A stretch of 64,000 nt of DNA from Verrucomicrobiia bacterium (GTDB lineage: Bacteria; Verrucomicrobiota; Verrucomicrobiia; Limisphaerales; JADLHS01): NCBI GenBank assembly GCA_023953615.1, contig JAMLJH010000001.1, positions 847,360-911,359 on the forward strand. Reading direction: 5' to 3'. A program made the position numbers and the translations under genes. Below are positions 17,707 through 26,813 of this stretch, piece by piece; position 1 is the first letter of the stretch; each line of letters begins with the position of its first letter. The notes below the pieces were generated by a model. That model saw only the letters and a program-made list of their open reading frames with translations. It did not search any database and was not told the origin of the DNA.

Positions 17707-18797
17707 AATTCATCCGGCATTGGTTGATGCCAGTAGTTGTCATGTTTTCGATTGCTCATGCAAAGCCGGAGTTGTCGGCGGATCAAGCCGCCCAAGTGGA
17801 CGCCATCTTTGCGCCGTTTAATCAGGCGGACGGTCCGGGCGCCAGTGTGGGAATCATTCGCGCGGGGCGGATGGTTTTCGCCAAGGGTTATGGTCTGGCG
17901 GATTTGACATCGCGCACGCCCAACACGCCCGAGACCAACTTCCGCCTCGCTTCGGTCAGCAAACAATTCACGGCGCTGTCCGTGCTGATTTTGCGCGAGC
18001 GCGGCAAGTTGACGCTTGAAGAAACGCTGCCCGCTTTTTTCCCGGAGTTCCCCGCGTTTGGCCAGACGATCACCGTGCGCCAACTGTTGACGCACAGCTC
18101 GGGATTGTTGGATTACGAAGATCTGATCCCGCCGGGCACGACGCTGCCGGTGCTGGATCAGGATGTCTTGCGCCTCATCATTCAAGATGGGCGGACAAAT
18201 CGCGCGCCGACCTATTTTCCGCCCGGAACGCAATACCGCTACAGCAACACGGCGTATTCGCTATTGGCGTTGATCGTGCAGGCGCGGTCGGGGCAGACGT
18301 TCGCGCGGTTTCTACGCGATAACATTTTTCAACCCTTGGGCATGAGCAACACCTTGGCCTACGAAGCCGGCAGTTCACGCGTGTTGCATCGCGCTTTTGG
18401 CCATGGACGTCGTGCCGGCGGCTGGGAACGCACGGATCAAAGCCTGAGCAGTTCGGTGTTGGGCGATGGCGGCATTTATTCCTCGCTCCAGGACTTGTTC
18501 CAATGGGATCAGGCGCTTTATACAACCAAGCTGGTCAGCGCCGCCACGCGCGAGGAAGCGTTCGCGCCACATATCGCCACGGACAAACCGGGCAAGAGTT
18601 ACGGGTATGGCTGGTATTTGACGGAATACCGCGGCAGCAAACAAATCTGGCATAGCGGCGAGACCATTGGTTTTCGCACGCGCCTGATGCGGATGCCGGA
18701 ACAGCAATTGACCGTGATTATTTTAAGCAACCGTTCGGATCAACCCCTCGAGCCATATGCCAACCGGGTCATTGACCTGATGTGGCCAAACCTTTGA
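17703..18797 (+). CDS. Serine beta-lactamase-fold hydrolase (class C / PBP4*-like)
   Basis: 364 residues from a GTG at 17703, which gives a proper signal peptide (KFIRHWLMPVVVMFSIAHA). Active-site motifs are present: SVSK with Ser84 and Lys87, a YSN triad near residue 180, and HSGET near 317 replacing KTG. The large family includes esterases, D-aminopeptidases and cell-wall enzymes; antibiotic resistance is not implied. It is predicted to be periplasmic. A longer frame opens at 17637 but would place the signal peptide internally. Confidence 0.87.
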   Translation: MKFIRHWLMPVVVMFSIAHAKPELSADQAAQVDAIFAPFNQADGPGASVGIIRAGRMVFAKGYGLADLTSRTPNTPETNFRLASVSKQFTALSVLILRERGKLTLEETLPAFFPEFPAFGQTITVRQLLTHSSGLLDYEDLIPPGTTLPVLDQDVLRLIIQDGRTNRAPTYFPPGTQYRYSNTAYSLLALIVQARSGQTFARFLRDNIFQPLGMSNTLAYEAGSSRVLHRAFGHGRRAGGWERTDQSLSSSVLGDGGIYSSLQDLFQWDQALYTTKLVSAATREEAFAPHIATDKPGKSYGYGWYLTEYRGSKQIWHSGETIGFRTRLMRMPEQQLTVIILSNRSDQPLEPYANRVIDLMWPNL

Positions 18798-18860
18798 AAG
18801 GATGGAGTGTCAAAGCGGATGAACAGCATTAAATCAAGCCTCTTTACCAAGGATTAACTC

Positions 18861-19880
18861 ATGAAAAATCTCATTATCGGAATCTTGCTGATCGCCTGTC
18901 TCGCATCGGTGGGGATGCTATATCAGGCGCGGCGTCAGACCGGTCACTTGGAAGCCCGGCTGATCGAATTGCAACACGAAGTGGACGCCGCCCAAGCGAC
19001 GGCAGCCGAGGCGGAAACGCAGCGCCACCGGCTAAGCGAGGCCTTGGAGACGGCGCAACAGGAGTCGCTGGCCAATGCCAGCACGGCCGCGCAGTTGATG
19101 CGGCAATTGACCAATCGGACGGAGATTGAAACCGCAGCGACGGAAGCGTCGGCCTCGCAGTCCACCAACCAATTCGCCAGCGCGATTGGGGACATGTTGA
19201 AAAATCCGGAGATGCGCGATTTGATCAGGAGTCAGCAAAAGGCAGTCATGGGTGGCATGGTGGACAAGAGCTACGCGGAATTTTTCAAGAGCATGAACCT
19301 GACTCCAGAGCAGACCGCCACGTTGAAAGACTTGATCATGAATAAAATGCTGGCGGGAGCGGATCTGGGCATGCAGGCGATCAGCGGAGAAATGACGTCG
19401 GAGGAACGCGCCGAACTGACCAAGCGCATCCGGGAAGACCACGCCGCAGTGGACGAACAAATCAAGGCGTTGCTGGGCGACGATAATTACGCGGTCTTTC
19501 AGGATTACGAAAAATCCATTCCGGATCGCATGGCCGTGGATCAGTTCAAGGCGCAGTTGGGCGATGCGCAGGCGCTGAATTCCGGGCAGGAACAACTGTT
19601 GATCGCGGCCTTGACCGAGGAGCGACGCAACTTCCATTTCACGACGGATTTCAGCAATCAAAATGATTATTCCGACGACGCCTTCTCCAGGTTCAATGAA
19701 GCAAATGTGGATCAGTATTTCCTGGAGCTGGACCAGCTCAATCAACGCTACCTGGAACGCGCGCAAAGCATCCTTTCCCCCGCGCAGTACGAGGCCTACA
19801 CCAGTTCGCTCAAGTCGCAGCAGGACATGATGCGTATAGGGATGAAAATGGCCGCCCAAATGTTCGGCAAGAAGCCGTGA
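18861..19880 (+). CDS. Exported or membrane-anchored coiled-coil protein of unknown function
   Basis: 339 residues. One N-terminal hydrophobic segment (LIIGILLIACLASVGML), then an Ala/Glu/Gln-rich coiled coil at about 28-80, then an all-helical region rich in acidic residues (for example MNLTPEQTATLKDLI and EEMTSEERAELTKRI-like heptads). An AAGGA-type ribosome site (CCAAGGATTAAC) precedes the ATG. Repeated 'LTPEQ', 'LSPAQ' phrases recall Spy/CpxP-like envelope helices, but I would not assign that family. It follows the beta-lactamase-fold gene by 63 bases and may be co-transcribed. Confidence 0.7.
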   Translation: MKNLIIGILLIACLASVGMLYQARRQTGHLEARLIELQHEVDAAQATAAEAETQRHRLSEALETAQQESLANASTAAQLMRQLTNRTEIETAATEASASQSTNQFASAIGDMLKNPEMRDLIRSQQKAVMGGMVDKSYAEFFKSMNLTPEQTATLKDLIMNKMLAGADLGMQAISGEMTSEERAELTKRIREDHAAVDEQIKALLGDDNYAVFQDYEKSIPDRMAVDQFKAQLGDAQALNSGQEQLLIAALTEERRNFHFTTDFSNQNDYSDDAFSRFNEANVDQYFLELDQLNQRYLERAQSILSPAQYEAYTSSLKSQQDMMRIGMKMAAQMFGKKP

Positions 19881-19966
19881 GGGCAGGTTTGACCTAAATC
19901 GAACGAAACCACTGCGAACGCCCGCGCCAAGACTGCACGAATCAACCGACGCTTCATCTTTCCGCT

Positions 19967-22147
19967 CTACCTCTCGCGCGGCGGAAGCAACCCGGCCCGA
20001 TAGTTAAACCGGTCGTTCGGGGCCGCATCGCCGTTAAGCGTGAAGTCGGTCCAATCACCAACCCGCACGCAATTATCGGCCCACTTGAAATCCAGCGTGG
20101 CGGGCGGCGACTTCAAACCCAGCGCCGACCATGGAATCGCCAGTTCCATTTCATTCCCAGCCAGACGCCATTGAACAGTGCCGGCGGCGGCCCAGTTAAA
20201 AGCATTACCGACATGGCGCGCCAATGAACCGGGAGCGGCATGGTTGATGACGAAATCATAACCGAGCCAGCCCGTCCGCGAATTGGCGTCCACGTCCAGC
20301 CACAGCAGCATCCAGTTCGTGCCTTGCGGGGCGGTGATCGGCTCACGCGTACGCACATAAAACCAGGCGGTTTTTTCGTCCCAACTGATTTTGGCCGCCA
20401 CCAGATCGTTCCGCCCGGTGTCGTTGCGATACGTGACCTGGGGGTCCCAACCGCGATGATTTCGTTGAACCGGATCGCCAATGGTATCGCGAAACTCCGG
20501 TCGCACATCACGCCAATCATCAAACCGTCCATCCACGGTAATCGGCTGCGGCAGGACCGGCGGCAGCGGGCGAGCGCCCTTGTATTGCCGCACGTAACTC
20601 ACCAACTGGTAATAGTAATCATCACCGTGCCCCCCACACATCGGCTCGATGTCGCGACTGTGCTCCTGATCAAATTGGTCCACAAACATCACCGGCAGTT
20701 TCACCCGATTAAATTCGGCGAAACGGCCCATGATCCACTCGTTCCAGCCCGTCACAAAAATAAACCGCGGATCTTCCCGCAAAGCGCGTTGCCATTGTTC
20801 GGTCACGTTCAGGCCCAGGCGGACCGCGTCCGACCGCGAGTCGGTGGCCCCTTGATGAAAGCTGCGGCCGAGGGCGCCCGGTTCGCTCATCGAACCCAGC
20901 CGTCCGTCCACGGCGTTTTGCGCGACGCCAACGGACATTTGTTCTTTCTGGCCCGCGACATTGGTGAACGTGTGTTGCGGATAGACTTCGAGCCAGCTCC
21001 ACATGTTCGGCTTGGTCTGGCCTCGGAAATAATCCGGCTGTGGCGCGCGGAAGGTGAAAAATTCCCGGATCGCCTGCGTTTCGACATCCGTGAATGAAAG
21101 CCGCAGCGTTCGATCGCCGGAGACCGCCGCGCCATCGGCAAACGCGGTGCCGCGCGAAAACTTGTCCTCGGTATGACTCCACCAACCGACAAGTCCTGCG
21201 GGGTCGGAAGCTTCCAGAAAATAGTTTCCAGGCGGGAGCGGCGACTTGAGGGACAAGGTCAGCCAGGTATTGTCACCCACATTTTGGAAGCGTTCAGAAG
21301 CGAGCGCGGCACCGGTCGGACCGTTGGAACGCACGGTCAGCGTCACCGCGCCAGTGGTCGTATGCCAGGTGGCGAATCGCGCACTCACGGCGAGCAACGC
21401 GCGCTCCGTGGTGAATGATTGGCCCAGGGTATGATCGGCCAACAATTCGGCGGGCGTATTCTGACGTCCGTTTTCCTCGCCGGTGAACAAAAGGTCCGGA
21501 TCAGCCAGGATCAACGGGCGGCCCTCCCAACGAAACCACAGTTCCGGATGCAAGCCCGGTTGATAAAGATCGTGCCAAAGTTCTTTCACCACTTTTGAAG
21601 GACTCCAGAACGGCGCAAGAAAAGCCACCTGCGGCGTGCGATTCCCCAATCGCCGCGCCTCCGCCCACACGCGCAACAACGCGCGATACCAATCGCGATA
21701 AGTGATTTGATTGGTGACATCAAAAATCACCACGTCCACGCCCGCATCGGAGAGCATTTGAGCGTGCTTGCGCAAAACGCTCTCGTCATCGGTGAGATAG
21801 TAATTGAAGAGCGATTCACCCCAATGATGCGGCACATGCAGCGGCCCCCACAACGGACTGTCCGGTTTTTGCATAGCGTCCGGATCCGTGGCGAGAATTT
21901 TCGTTACATCGAACGGTCCGCCTTGGATGTGTTCCCCGAGCCAGAGAAAGTAGAAAATGCCAACCGTGCGGTCCGCTCGCGGGGCGGAAACCTGGGGATA
22001 AATCGGCACGACGCGCCCCAGGTCGTCCGTCGCCACCCAGGTATCAGCGTAGTTGTCCCAGACTGGTTGAGCGACTCCGGTCCCTGCGGCAAACCATCCG
22101 ACCGCCAGTGTAATGGCACCGAGAAGGTGCCGATTTGGAAATTGCAC
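19967..22147 (-). CDS. Secreted glycoside-hydrolase-like protein (DUF5010/GH99-like) with CBM9-like C-terminus
   Basis: 726 residues from a GTG at 22147, with a signal peptide ending near GVAQP. The N-terminal two-thirds contain VGIFYFLWLGEH, DAGVDVVIFDVTN and FVTGWNEWIMGRF, which look like a TIM-barrel glycosidase of the GH71/GH99/DUF5010 type with WNEW near the putative active site. Residues about 545-726 (ITVDGRFDDWRDV, WLDVDANSRTGWLGYDFVIN, ELAIPWSALGL) look like a CBM9/DOMON sugar-binding domain. The upstream neighbour is a GH13 phosphorylase gene on the same strand. The glycan substrate is unknown. Confidence 0.72.
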   Translation of the reverse strand: MQFPNRHLLGAITLAVGWFAAGTGVAQPVWDNYADTWVATDDLGRVVPIYPQVSAPRADRTVGIFYFLWLGEHIQGGPFDVTKILATDPDAMQKPDSPLWGPLHVPHHWGESLFNYYLTDDESVLRKHAQMLSDAGVDVVIFDVTNQITYRDWYRALLRVWAEARRLGNRTPQVAFLAPFWSPSKVVKELWHDLYQPGLHPELWFRWEGRPLILADPDLLFTGEENGRQNTPAELLADHTLGQSFTTERALLAVSARFATWHTTTGAVTLTVRSNGPTGAALASERFQNVGDNTWLTLSLKSPLPPGNYFLEASDPAGLVGWWSHTEDKFSRGTAFADGAAVSGDRTLRLSFTDVETQAIREFFTFRAPQPDYFRGQTKPNMWSWLEVYPQHTFTNVAGQKEQMSVGVAQNAVDGRLGSMSEPGALGRSFHQGATDSRSDAVRLGLNVTEQWQRALREDPRFIFVTGWNEWIMGRFAEFNRVKLPVMFVDQFDQEHSRDIEPMCGGHGDDYYYQLVSYVRQYKGARPLPPVLPQPITVDGRFDDWRDVRPEFRDTIGDPVQRNHRGWDPQVTYRNDTGRNDLVAAKISWDEKTAWFYVRTREPITAPQGTNWMLLWLDVDANSRTGWLGYDFVINHAAPGSLARHVGNAFNWAAAGTVQWRLAGNEMELAIPWSALGLKSPPATLDFKWADNCVRVGDWTDFTLNGDAAPNDRFNYRAGLLPPRER

Positions 22148-22177
22148 AGACCTTTAATAATACAACGGCTCGCGAGG

Positions 22178-23839
22178 TCAATCGTCTAACGTCGCCCAAA
22201 GCACTTCGTACGGTTGCAAGCGGCGAGTGGGAACGGGACCGGGAACGTTGGCTAAAATGACGGATTCAGCGCTGACGTTGTGCAAACACCAAACGGCGCG
22301 AACGCCATCCGCGGATTTTCGTTTCACGGCAAACACGTGCGGGTCCAAATCGAGAACTTCCTGTCGGGCAGCCGGCGCGAAGGCAGAGTGGGCGCGTCGC
22401 TGGCGAAGCAACTCGCGCATCCCGCTGAACACGCGCGATCGCAAGGCAGCGGGTTGCTGTAATTCAGTTTCCAGTTCCGCCCGGGACAATTTCTGCCGGT
22501 TGATGCGCCGGGGAATCCCGCTGGATGTTGCGCCCGCCTGATCATTGCGCGAGCCGAACAACGAGTGAAAATAGATTCCCGGCACGCCCGCCAGCGCAAA
22601 CATGATGGCGTGCGCCGCGAGAAAGCGTTTGACCTGAACCTCCAGCGGTTCGGCCGCGACGGGATTGGAAAGCGCATCGAAAAAATTAATGTTCAGTTCG
22701 TACGGACTTTCCGAGCCATCCGGATTTTTCTTGTAAGAAACGTAGCCACCATGCGCCTTCACCCGGGCCACCAAGGCATCCAGTTCAGTCGCGCTCAAAA
22801 TGCCGCGGGCGGGATTCAAGCCAATGCCGTCATGCGAAGCGAGAAAGTTGAAAAAGGTCGTTTGCGGCGAGGGGGTCGTCAAAGTGGCTGCCCAAGCGGA
22901 TAGTTTTTCAGCGTTGCCCGCGGCCAGCGTGTGCAAGACCAACGGCGGCAGCGCAAAATTGTAAACCAGTTGGGCTTCGTTCGTGCCATCGCCAAAATAG
23001 GAGATGTTATCCGCGTGCGGCACGTTGGTTTCGGTGATCAGCCGCACTTCAGGCGCCACCGCGTCCAGCCCCGCGCGCATGAGTTGAATGAGTTGATGCG
23101 TCTGCGGCAGGTGCAGACAGGTCGTGCCGATTTCTTTCCAGAGAAATGCGATGGCATCCAGGCGAACGAACTTTGCCCCGTGTCGCACGTAGAACAACAA
23201 AGCGCGCAGCGCCGCCAGCAACACCTGTGGATTGCGGAAATTCAAATCCGCTTGATCCGCACTGAAGGTGGTCCAGATTTTTTCCACGCCGCGCGCCGTC
23301 TGAAATTCCGTGAGCAGGGGCGAAACGCGGGGGCGGATGACCTTGGACAAATCAGGATCGCCAGCGACCGCGATGAAGAAGTCGCGATACTCGGGCACAT
23401 CGGCTTTGAATTTTTCGAACCAATCCCCCTGAACCGACAGGTGATTGAATACCGCATCAAACATCAGCGCAAACTCGGGTTGGAACGACTGGAGGTCCTC
23501 CCAGCTTCCATATTCCGGCGCTACGGCAAAAAAATCTTTCACCGAAAATCCGTCATCCGAAGACCACGGATAAAACGGCAACAAATGCACGCCACTGACC
23601 ACGCCGGTCAAATGTCGCCGCGCGAAATCCGCCAGAGTCGCCAGCGGTTTTCGGTTCGGTTCACGCACCTGATCGGCATAAGTGATCAGCAACACATCGC
23701 GCTCGGTCAGCTCGGTCGCCCGCGCTCCGTGTGCGGGCCGGGGAAAAGTCGTCAAAAGTTCCGTCAGCGCTTCGCGGAGTGACGCGCTCGCGGCGGCGCC
23801 GTAAATCTCGGTTAGCAAAAGAACAATGCGCTCATTCAT
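22178..23839 (-). CDS. GH13 sugar phosphorylase (GH13_18, sucrose or glucosylglycerate phosphorylase type)
   Basis: 553 residues, the usual size for GH13_18. It has the TIM-barrel regions of this subfamily: VHLLPFYPWSSDDGFSV, DAVFNHLS, VRLDAIAFLWKE with the nucleophile Asp228, LITETNVPH with the acid/base Glu270, and FLASHDGIGLNP with Asp337. The enzyme uses phosphate to split glucosides, releasing glucose-1-phosphate in the cytoplasm. There is no signal peptide. Specificity (sucrose, glucosylglycerate, sucrose-6-phosphate) cannot be fixed here. It ends 30 bases before the secreted glycosidase start, so the two may form one transcript. Confidence 0.88.
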   Translation of the reverse strand: MNERIVLLLTEIYGAAASASLREALTELLTTFPRPAHGARATELTERDVLLITYADQVREPNRKPLATLADFARRHLTGVVSGVHLLPFYPWSSDDGFSVKDFFAVAPEYGSWEDLQSFQPEFALMFDAVFNHLSVQGDWFEKFKADVPEYRDFFIAVAGDPDLSKVIRPRVSPLLTEFQTARGVEKIWTTFSADQADLNFRNPQVLLAALRALLFYVRHGAKFVRLDAIAFLWKEIGTTCLHLPQTHQLIQLMRAGLDAVAPEVRLITETNVPHADNISYFGDGTNEAQLVYNFALPPLVLHTLAAGNAEKLSAWAATLTTPSPQTTFFNFLASHDGIGLNPARGILSATELDALVARVKAHGGYVSYKKNPDGSESPYELNINFFDALSNPVAAEPLEVQVKRFLAAHAIMFALAGVPGIYFHSLFGSRNDQAGATSSGIPRRINRQKLSRAELETELQQPAALRSRVFSGMRELLRQRRAHSAFAPAARQEVLDLDPHVFAVKRKSADGVRAVWCLHNVSAESVILANVPGPVPTRRLQPYEVLWATLDD

Positions 23840-24093
23840 GAGTATGCTGCGCTAAGGGAAGCACGAATTACTGGCTGAGAAAAGCCTGACGAGTTGTTCC
23901 TCGTGCATTTCCGAATACGGCCACCCTTCCCGTGGAAGTTTTTCACTCAGACAAAATATCAATTGGATCGGCTAGTTTGCTTGGCAGGCGGACCATTATC
24001 GCGTAAATTTTCAGTGGTCCGGGTGGACCTGGAGTGTTGAGGATTCGACGAATAATAACCGCCGTTACGGACGGCTCAAACCGAGGAAAAAAT

Positions 24094-24429
24094 ATGGCTA
24101 CCAATACAGAAGCTCTGGAACAAAGTGTCGAGATCACGCCGCGCGAACGCGTGCTGGCAGATTTGAAGGTGCTGACCCGTGACGCGGAAGATTTGCTGAA
24201 GGCCACCGTGGGCGATGTGAGCGAAAAAGCCAAGGAAGCGCGCACACGGATGACAGCAGCGCTCGAACGCGCCAAAACAACCTGCTCCCAGCTCCAGGAA
24301 CGAACCGGCGATACCGCTCGGGCAGCCGCCAGGAAAGCGGATAGCATGATCCGTGAACATCCCTATGAATCCATTGGGATCGCGTTCGGCGTGGGGCTGT
24401 TGCTCGGCGCGCTGTTGGCCCGCAAATAA
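24094..24429 (+). CDS. DUF883/ElaB-YqjD-like membrane-anchored protein
   Basis: 111 residues. A long amphipathic helix (about 15-85, rich in A, E, K and R) is followed by HPYESIGIAFGVGLLLGALLARK, the C-terminal membrane anchor with the HP/GxxxG pattern of the ElaB/YqjD/YgaM family. The ATG at 24094 is preceded by GAGGAA. In E. coli YqjD binds ribosomes at the membrane in stationary phase; the same role here is only inferred. First gene of a three-gene set like yqjD-yqjE-yqjK. Confidence 0.85.
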   Translation: MATNTEALEQSVEITPRERVLADLKVLTRDAEDLLKATVGDVSEKAKEARTRMTAALERAKTTCSQLQERTGDTARAAARKADSMIREHPYESIGIAFGVGLLLGALLARK

Positions 24430-24434
24430 TCCGC

Positions 24435-24824
24435 ATGGCTGACGAAACGTCCAATCCGTTCGAATGGCGCGAGTCACTGCGCCGGATCGGTGATTCACTG
24501 CAGGTGCTCGTGCGCAACCGGCTCGAGTTATTTGCGGTCGAATGGCAGGAGGAAAAACTGCGGCTGATCCGACTGCTGTGCTGGCTGGTGCTGGCGGGCG
24601 TCATTGGCAGCGCGGGCGTGTTGATCGCGCTCGGCGCGCTGGCTTGCTGGCTGTGGAGTCGGACCGGGTACCTCGGAGTCATCGGCCTGGTGCTGCTTTG
24701 TCTGGCGGCCACCGCCGTGATTCTCTGGAAACTGACGCAACAGTTGCGCTCGGACGCCGTGCCCTTTGCCCACACCGTTGAGGAATTTCGCAAGGACAAC
24801 TCATGTCTGAAAAATCGCGATTAA
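24435..24824 (+). CDS. YqjE/phage-holin-3_6-like membrane protein
   Basis: 129 residues with an amphipathic N-terminal helix (RNRLELFAVEWQEEKLRL) and two membrane segments (about 43-66 and 75-95). This layout is typical of the YqjE / Actinobacterial Holin-X-like family. It follows the DUF883 gene by five bases and overlaps the next gene by 22. The function is unknown; the trio is often linked to stress or stationary phase in other bacteria. Confidence 0.8.
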   Translation: MADETSNPFEWRESLRRIGDSLQVLVRNRLELFAVEWQEEKLRLIRLLCWLVLAGVIGSAGVLIALGALACWLWSRTGYLGVIGLVLLCLAATAVILWKLTQQLRSDAVPFAHTVEEFRKDNSCLKNRD

Positions 24825-25084
24825 CGGAACTGGCGGAACACCGCAAGTTGCTGCTCTTGGAAGCGGACTTGCATCGCAGCGTGCTTACGCTCGAATTGGA
24901 AAAGCTGCGCACCGCCCTCTCGGAATTATCCGCCGCGCGCCAGCGAGTCACGCACAGCCCGTGGATGGTGGCGGGGGGCGCCGTGGCGGGATTGATGACC
25001 CTCCGCTACTGGCGGAAATTCAAACAGTGGGCGCCGGTTGCGGTTTCGACATTTCGCTGGATCAAATCCTTAAAGCAACGATAA
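24803..25084 (+). CDS. YqjK-like small protein, third gene of the YqjDE-type operon
   Basis: 93 residues: an alpha-helical charged N-terminal half (RKLLLLEADLHRSVLTLELEKLRTAL in outline) and a short hydrophobic patch (WMVAGGAVAGLMTLRY) before a basic tail. It overlaps the YqjE-like gene by 22 bases. The match to YqjK is by size, topology and order, not by strong motifs. Confidence 0.65.
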   Translation: MSEKSRLTELAEHRKLLLLEADLHRSVLTLELEKLRTALSELSAARQRVTHSPWMVAGGAVAGLMTLRYWRKFKQWAPVAVSTFRWIKSLKQR

Positions 25085-25299
25085 GGCTCGCTGCTGACAT
25101 TCCAAATCGTGAAACGCGTGCCGACGGAGTTGTGTAACCCGGATTAACCCCGTCGCTCACGAGGCCGATTTTTGCCGGAATTATTCCCCACTAAGCTGTC
25201 TCCTTGAGCATCGTGAAAGCGAGACGACACCAATGGGGTGCTTGCGTTCACCGGGTTTTCTGACAAGATTGCGGATGGTCGCAGAGGTGATCCCCGCGA

Positions 25300-25317
25300 C
25301 CGATAGGACCGATAGGA
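25300..25317. repeat. Tandem nonamer CCGATAGGA before sufD
   Basis: Two exact adjacent copies of CCGATAGGA lie just before the sufD start and within the place expected for its ribosome site (AGGAAAACC). Similar nonamer tracts are, in my experience, common in this phylum, but only two copies occur here. Confidence 0.4.
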
Positions 25318-25322
25318 AAACC

Positions 25323-26675
25323 ATGGCACAAAGCACAAACACCCTGACGTCAGCGCTCGATACTGGCGTTTATTTGGAAAAGTTCAGTTTTTTAGAGCAA
25401 AACACGCCGCAACCTGAATGGCTGATGCCCATTCGCAAAGCCGGCATGACTCGCTTCGGTGAAATCGGGTTGCCCACTTTGAAACATGAAGACTGGCGGT
25501 TTACCAATGTTGCCGCGATTGCCCAGTTGCCGTTTAAGCCGGCGTTCAAGGCGACAGAAGCGGTGCCGACGGACGCGTTGGGGCAGCTCGCCTTTGCGCA
25601 ACAATCCGGAACGCGGTTGGTTTTCGTCAATGGCCATTTCGATCCGAAACTTTCCTCGCTCAAGAATCTGCCGGAAGGGGTGAAAGTGAGCAGTCTGGCC
25701 GCCGCCATCGCCGCGAAGGAGGCGTTTCTGCAACCGCACCTCGGCAAGTATGCGGCCGACGCGGACAACGGTTTTACCGCGCTGAATCAGGCGTTCTTTT
25801 TGGACGGGGGCTTCATCCACGTGCCGGCGGGAAAGATCATTCCCGATCCCATTCAATTCATTTACGTCTGCACGACGCACGAGAGCGGCACGACCATTCA
25901 TCCGCGGAACCTGATCATCGCCGAGGCCAACAGTCAGGTGACGGTGTTGGAAAGTTACGTGGCGCTGGGGGGGTCAGGTTACTTCACCAACGCGGTCACG
26001 GAACTGTTCGTTGGCGAAAACGCGCAGGTCGAGTTTGTAAAATTTCAGGATGAAGCCGAGGACGCGTATCACATTGCGGCGTTCCACGGTGAATTTGGCC
26101 GCGCCTCGCAGGTGAATGTACATTCCTTTGCATTGGGCGCAAAGCTTTCACGGAATGACATCCGCACCAAGCTGGCGGGGGAAGGCTTGGAGTGCGTGCT
26201 GAACGGGCTGTATCTGACGCGGCACGAGCAACTCGCCGACCATCACATGGTGGTGGAACACGCCCAGCCCAATTGCGCCAGCCACGAATACTTCAACGGC
26301 ATCCTGGACGACAAATCGCGCGGAGTGTTTCACGGTCGCATCCTGGTTCGCCAAGCCGCGCAAAAAACCGACGCCAAGCAGACCAATAAAAATCTGCTGC
26401 TGTCCGACGACGCGGGCGCCAATACCAAACCGCAGTTGGAAATTTATGCCGACGACGTGAAATGTACCCACGGCGCCACGATCGGTCAGTTGAGCGAGAA
26501 AAGCATCTTCTATCTCCGGACGCGGGGCATTGGTTTGGAAACCGCCAAACGCATGTTGATTCACGCTTTCGCCGGGGAAATCATCGAGCGCATCAAACAC
26601 GAAGCCGCGCGCGAGGAACTGGACAAGATCGTCTGGGATCGCTTGGAAGAAAATCCGCGGCTGGCGGAAAAATAA
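25323..26675 (+). CDS. sufD: Fe-S cluster assembly protein SufD
   Basis: 450 residues. SufB/D-type beta-helix core with VPAGKIIPDPIQ, HPRNLIIAEANSQVTVLESYV, and the C-terminal CTHGATIGQLSEKSIFYLRTRGI with the conserved Cys and His, then AKRMLIHAFAGEII. The N-terminal LKHEDWRFTNVAAI supports SufD over SufB. SufD partners SufB and SufC in the scaffold that builds iron-sulfur clusters. No sufB, sufC or sufS lies within the window on either side, so the gene stands apart from the rest of the system. The ATG at 25323 follows a CCGATAGGA tandem pair. Confidence 0.92.
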   Translation: MAQSTNTLTSALDTGVYLEKFSFLEQNTPQPEWLMPIRKAGMTRFGEIGLPTLKHEDWRFTNVAAIAQLPFKPAFKATEAVPTDALGQLAFAQQSGTRLVFVNGHFDPKLSSLKNLPEGVKVSSLAAAIAAKEAFLQPHLGKYAADADNGFTALNQAFFLDGGFIHVPAGKIIPDPIQFIYVCTTHESGTTIHPRNLIIAEANSQVTVLESYVALGGSGYFTNAVTELFVGENAQVEFVKFQDEAEDAYHIAAFHGEFGRASQVNVHSFALGAKLSRNDIRTKLAGEGLECVLNGLYLTRHEQLADHHMVVEHAQPNCASHEYFNGILDDKSRGVFHGRILVRQAAQKTDAKQTNKNLLLSDDAGANTKPQLEIYADDVKCTHGATIGQLSEKSIFYLRTRGIGLETAKRMLIHAFAGEIIERIKHEAAREELDKIVWDRLEENPRLAEK

Positions 26676-26813
26676 TTATTGGTCACACGACGCGACCGGT
26701 AAGTCAGCGTCAGGTCGAATACCGTTCCCAGCGAAAAAGCGGATGTTACTTGTCCGTTTGCCGCATCGTGTTTGCCACAGCGATCCTGAGGGTTGGATGA
26801 GCTTTTATTTCAG

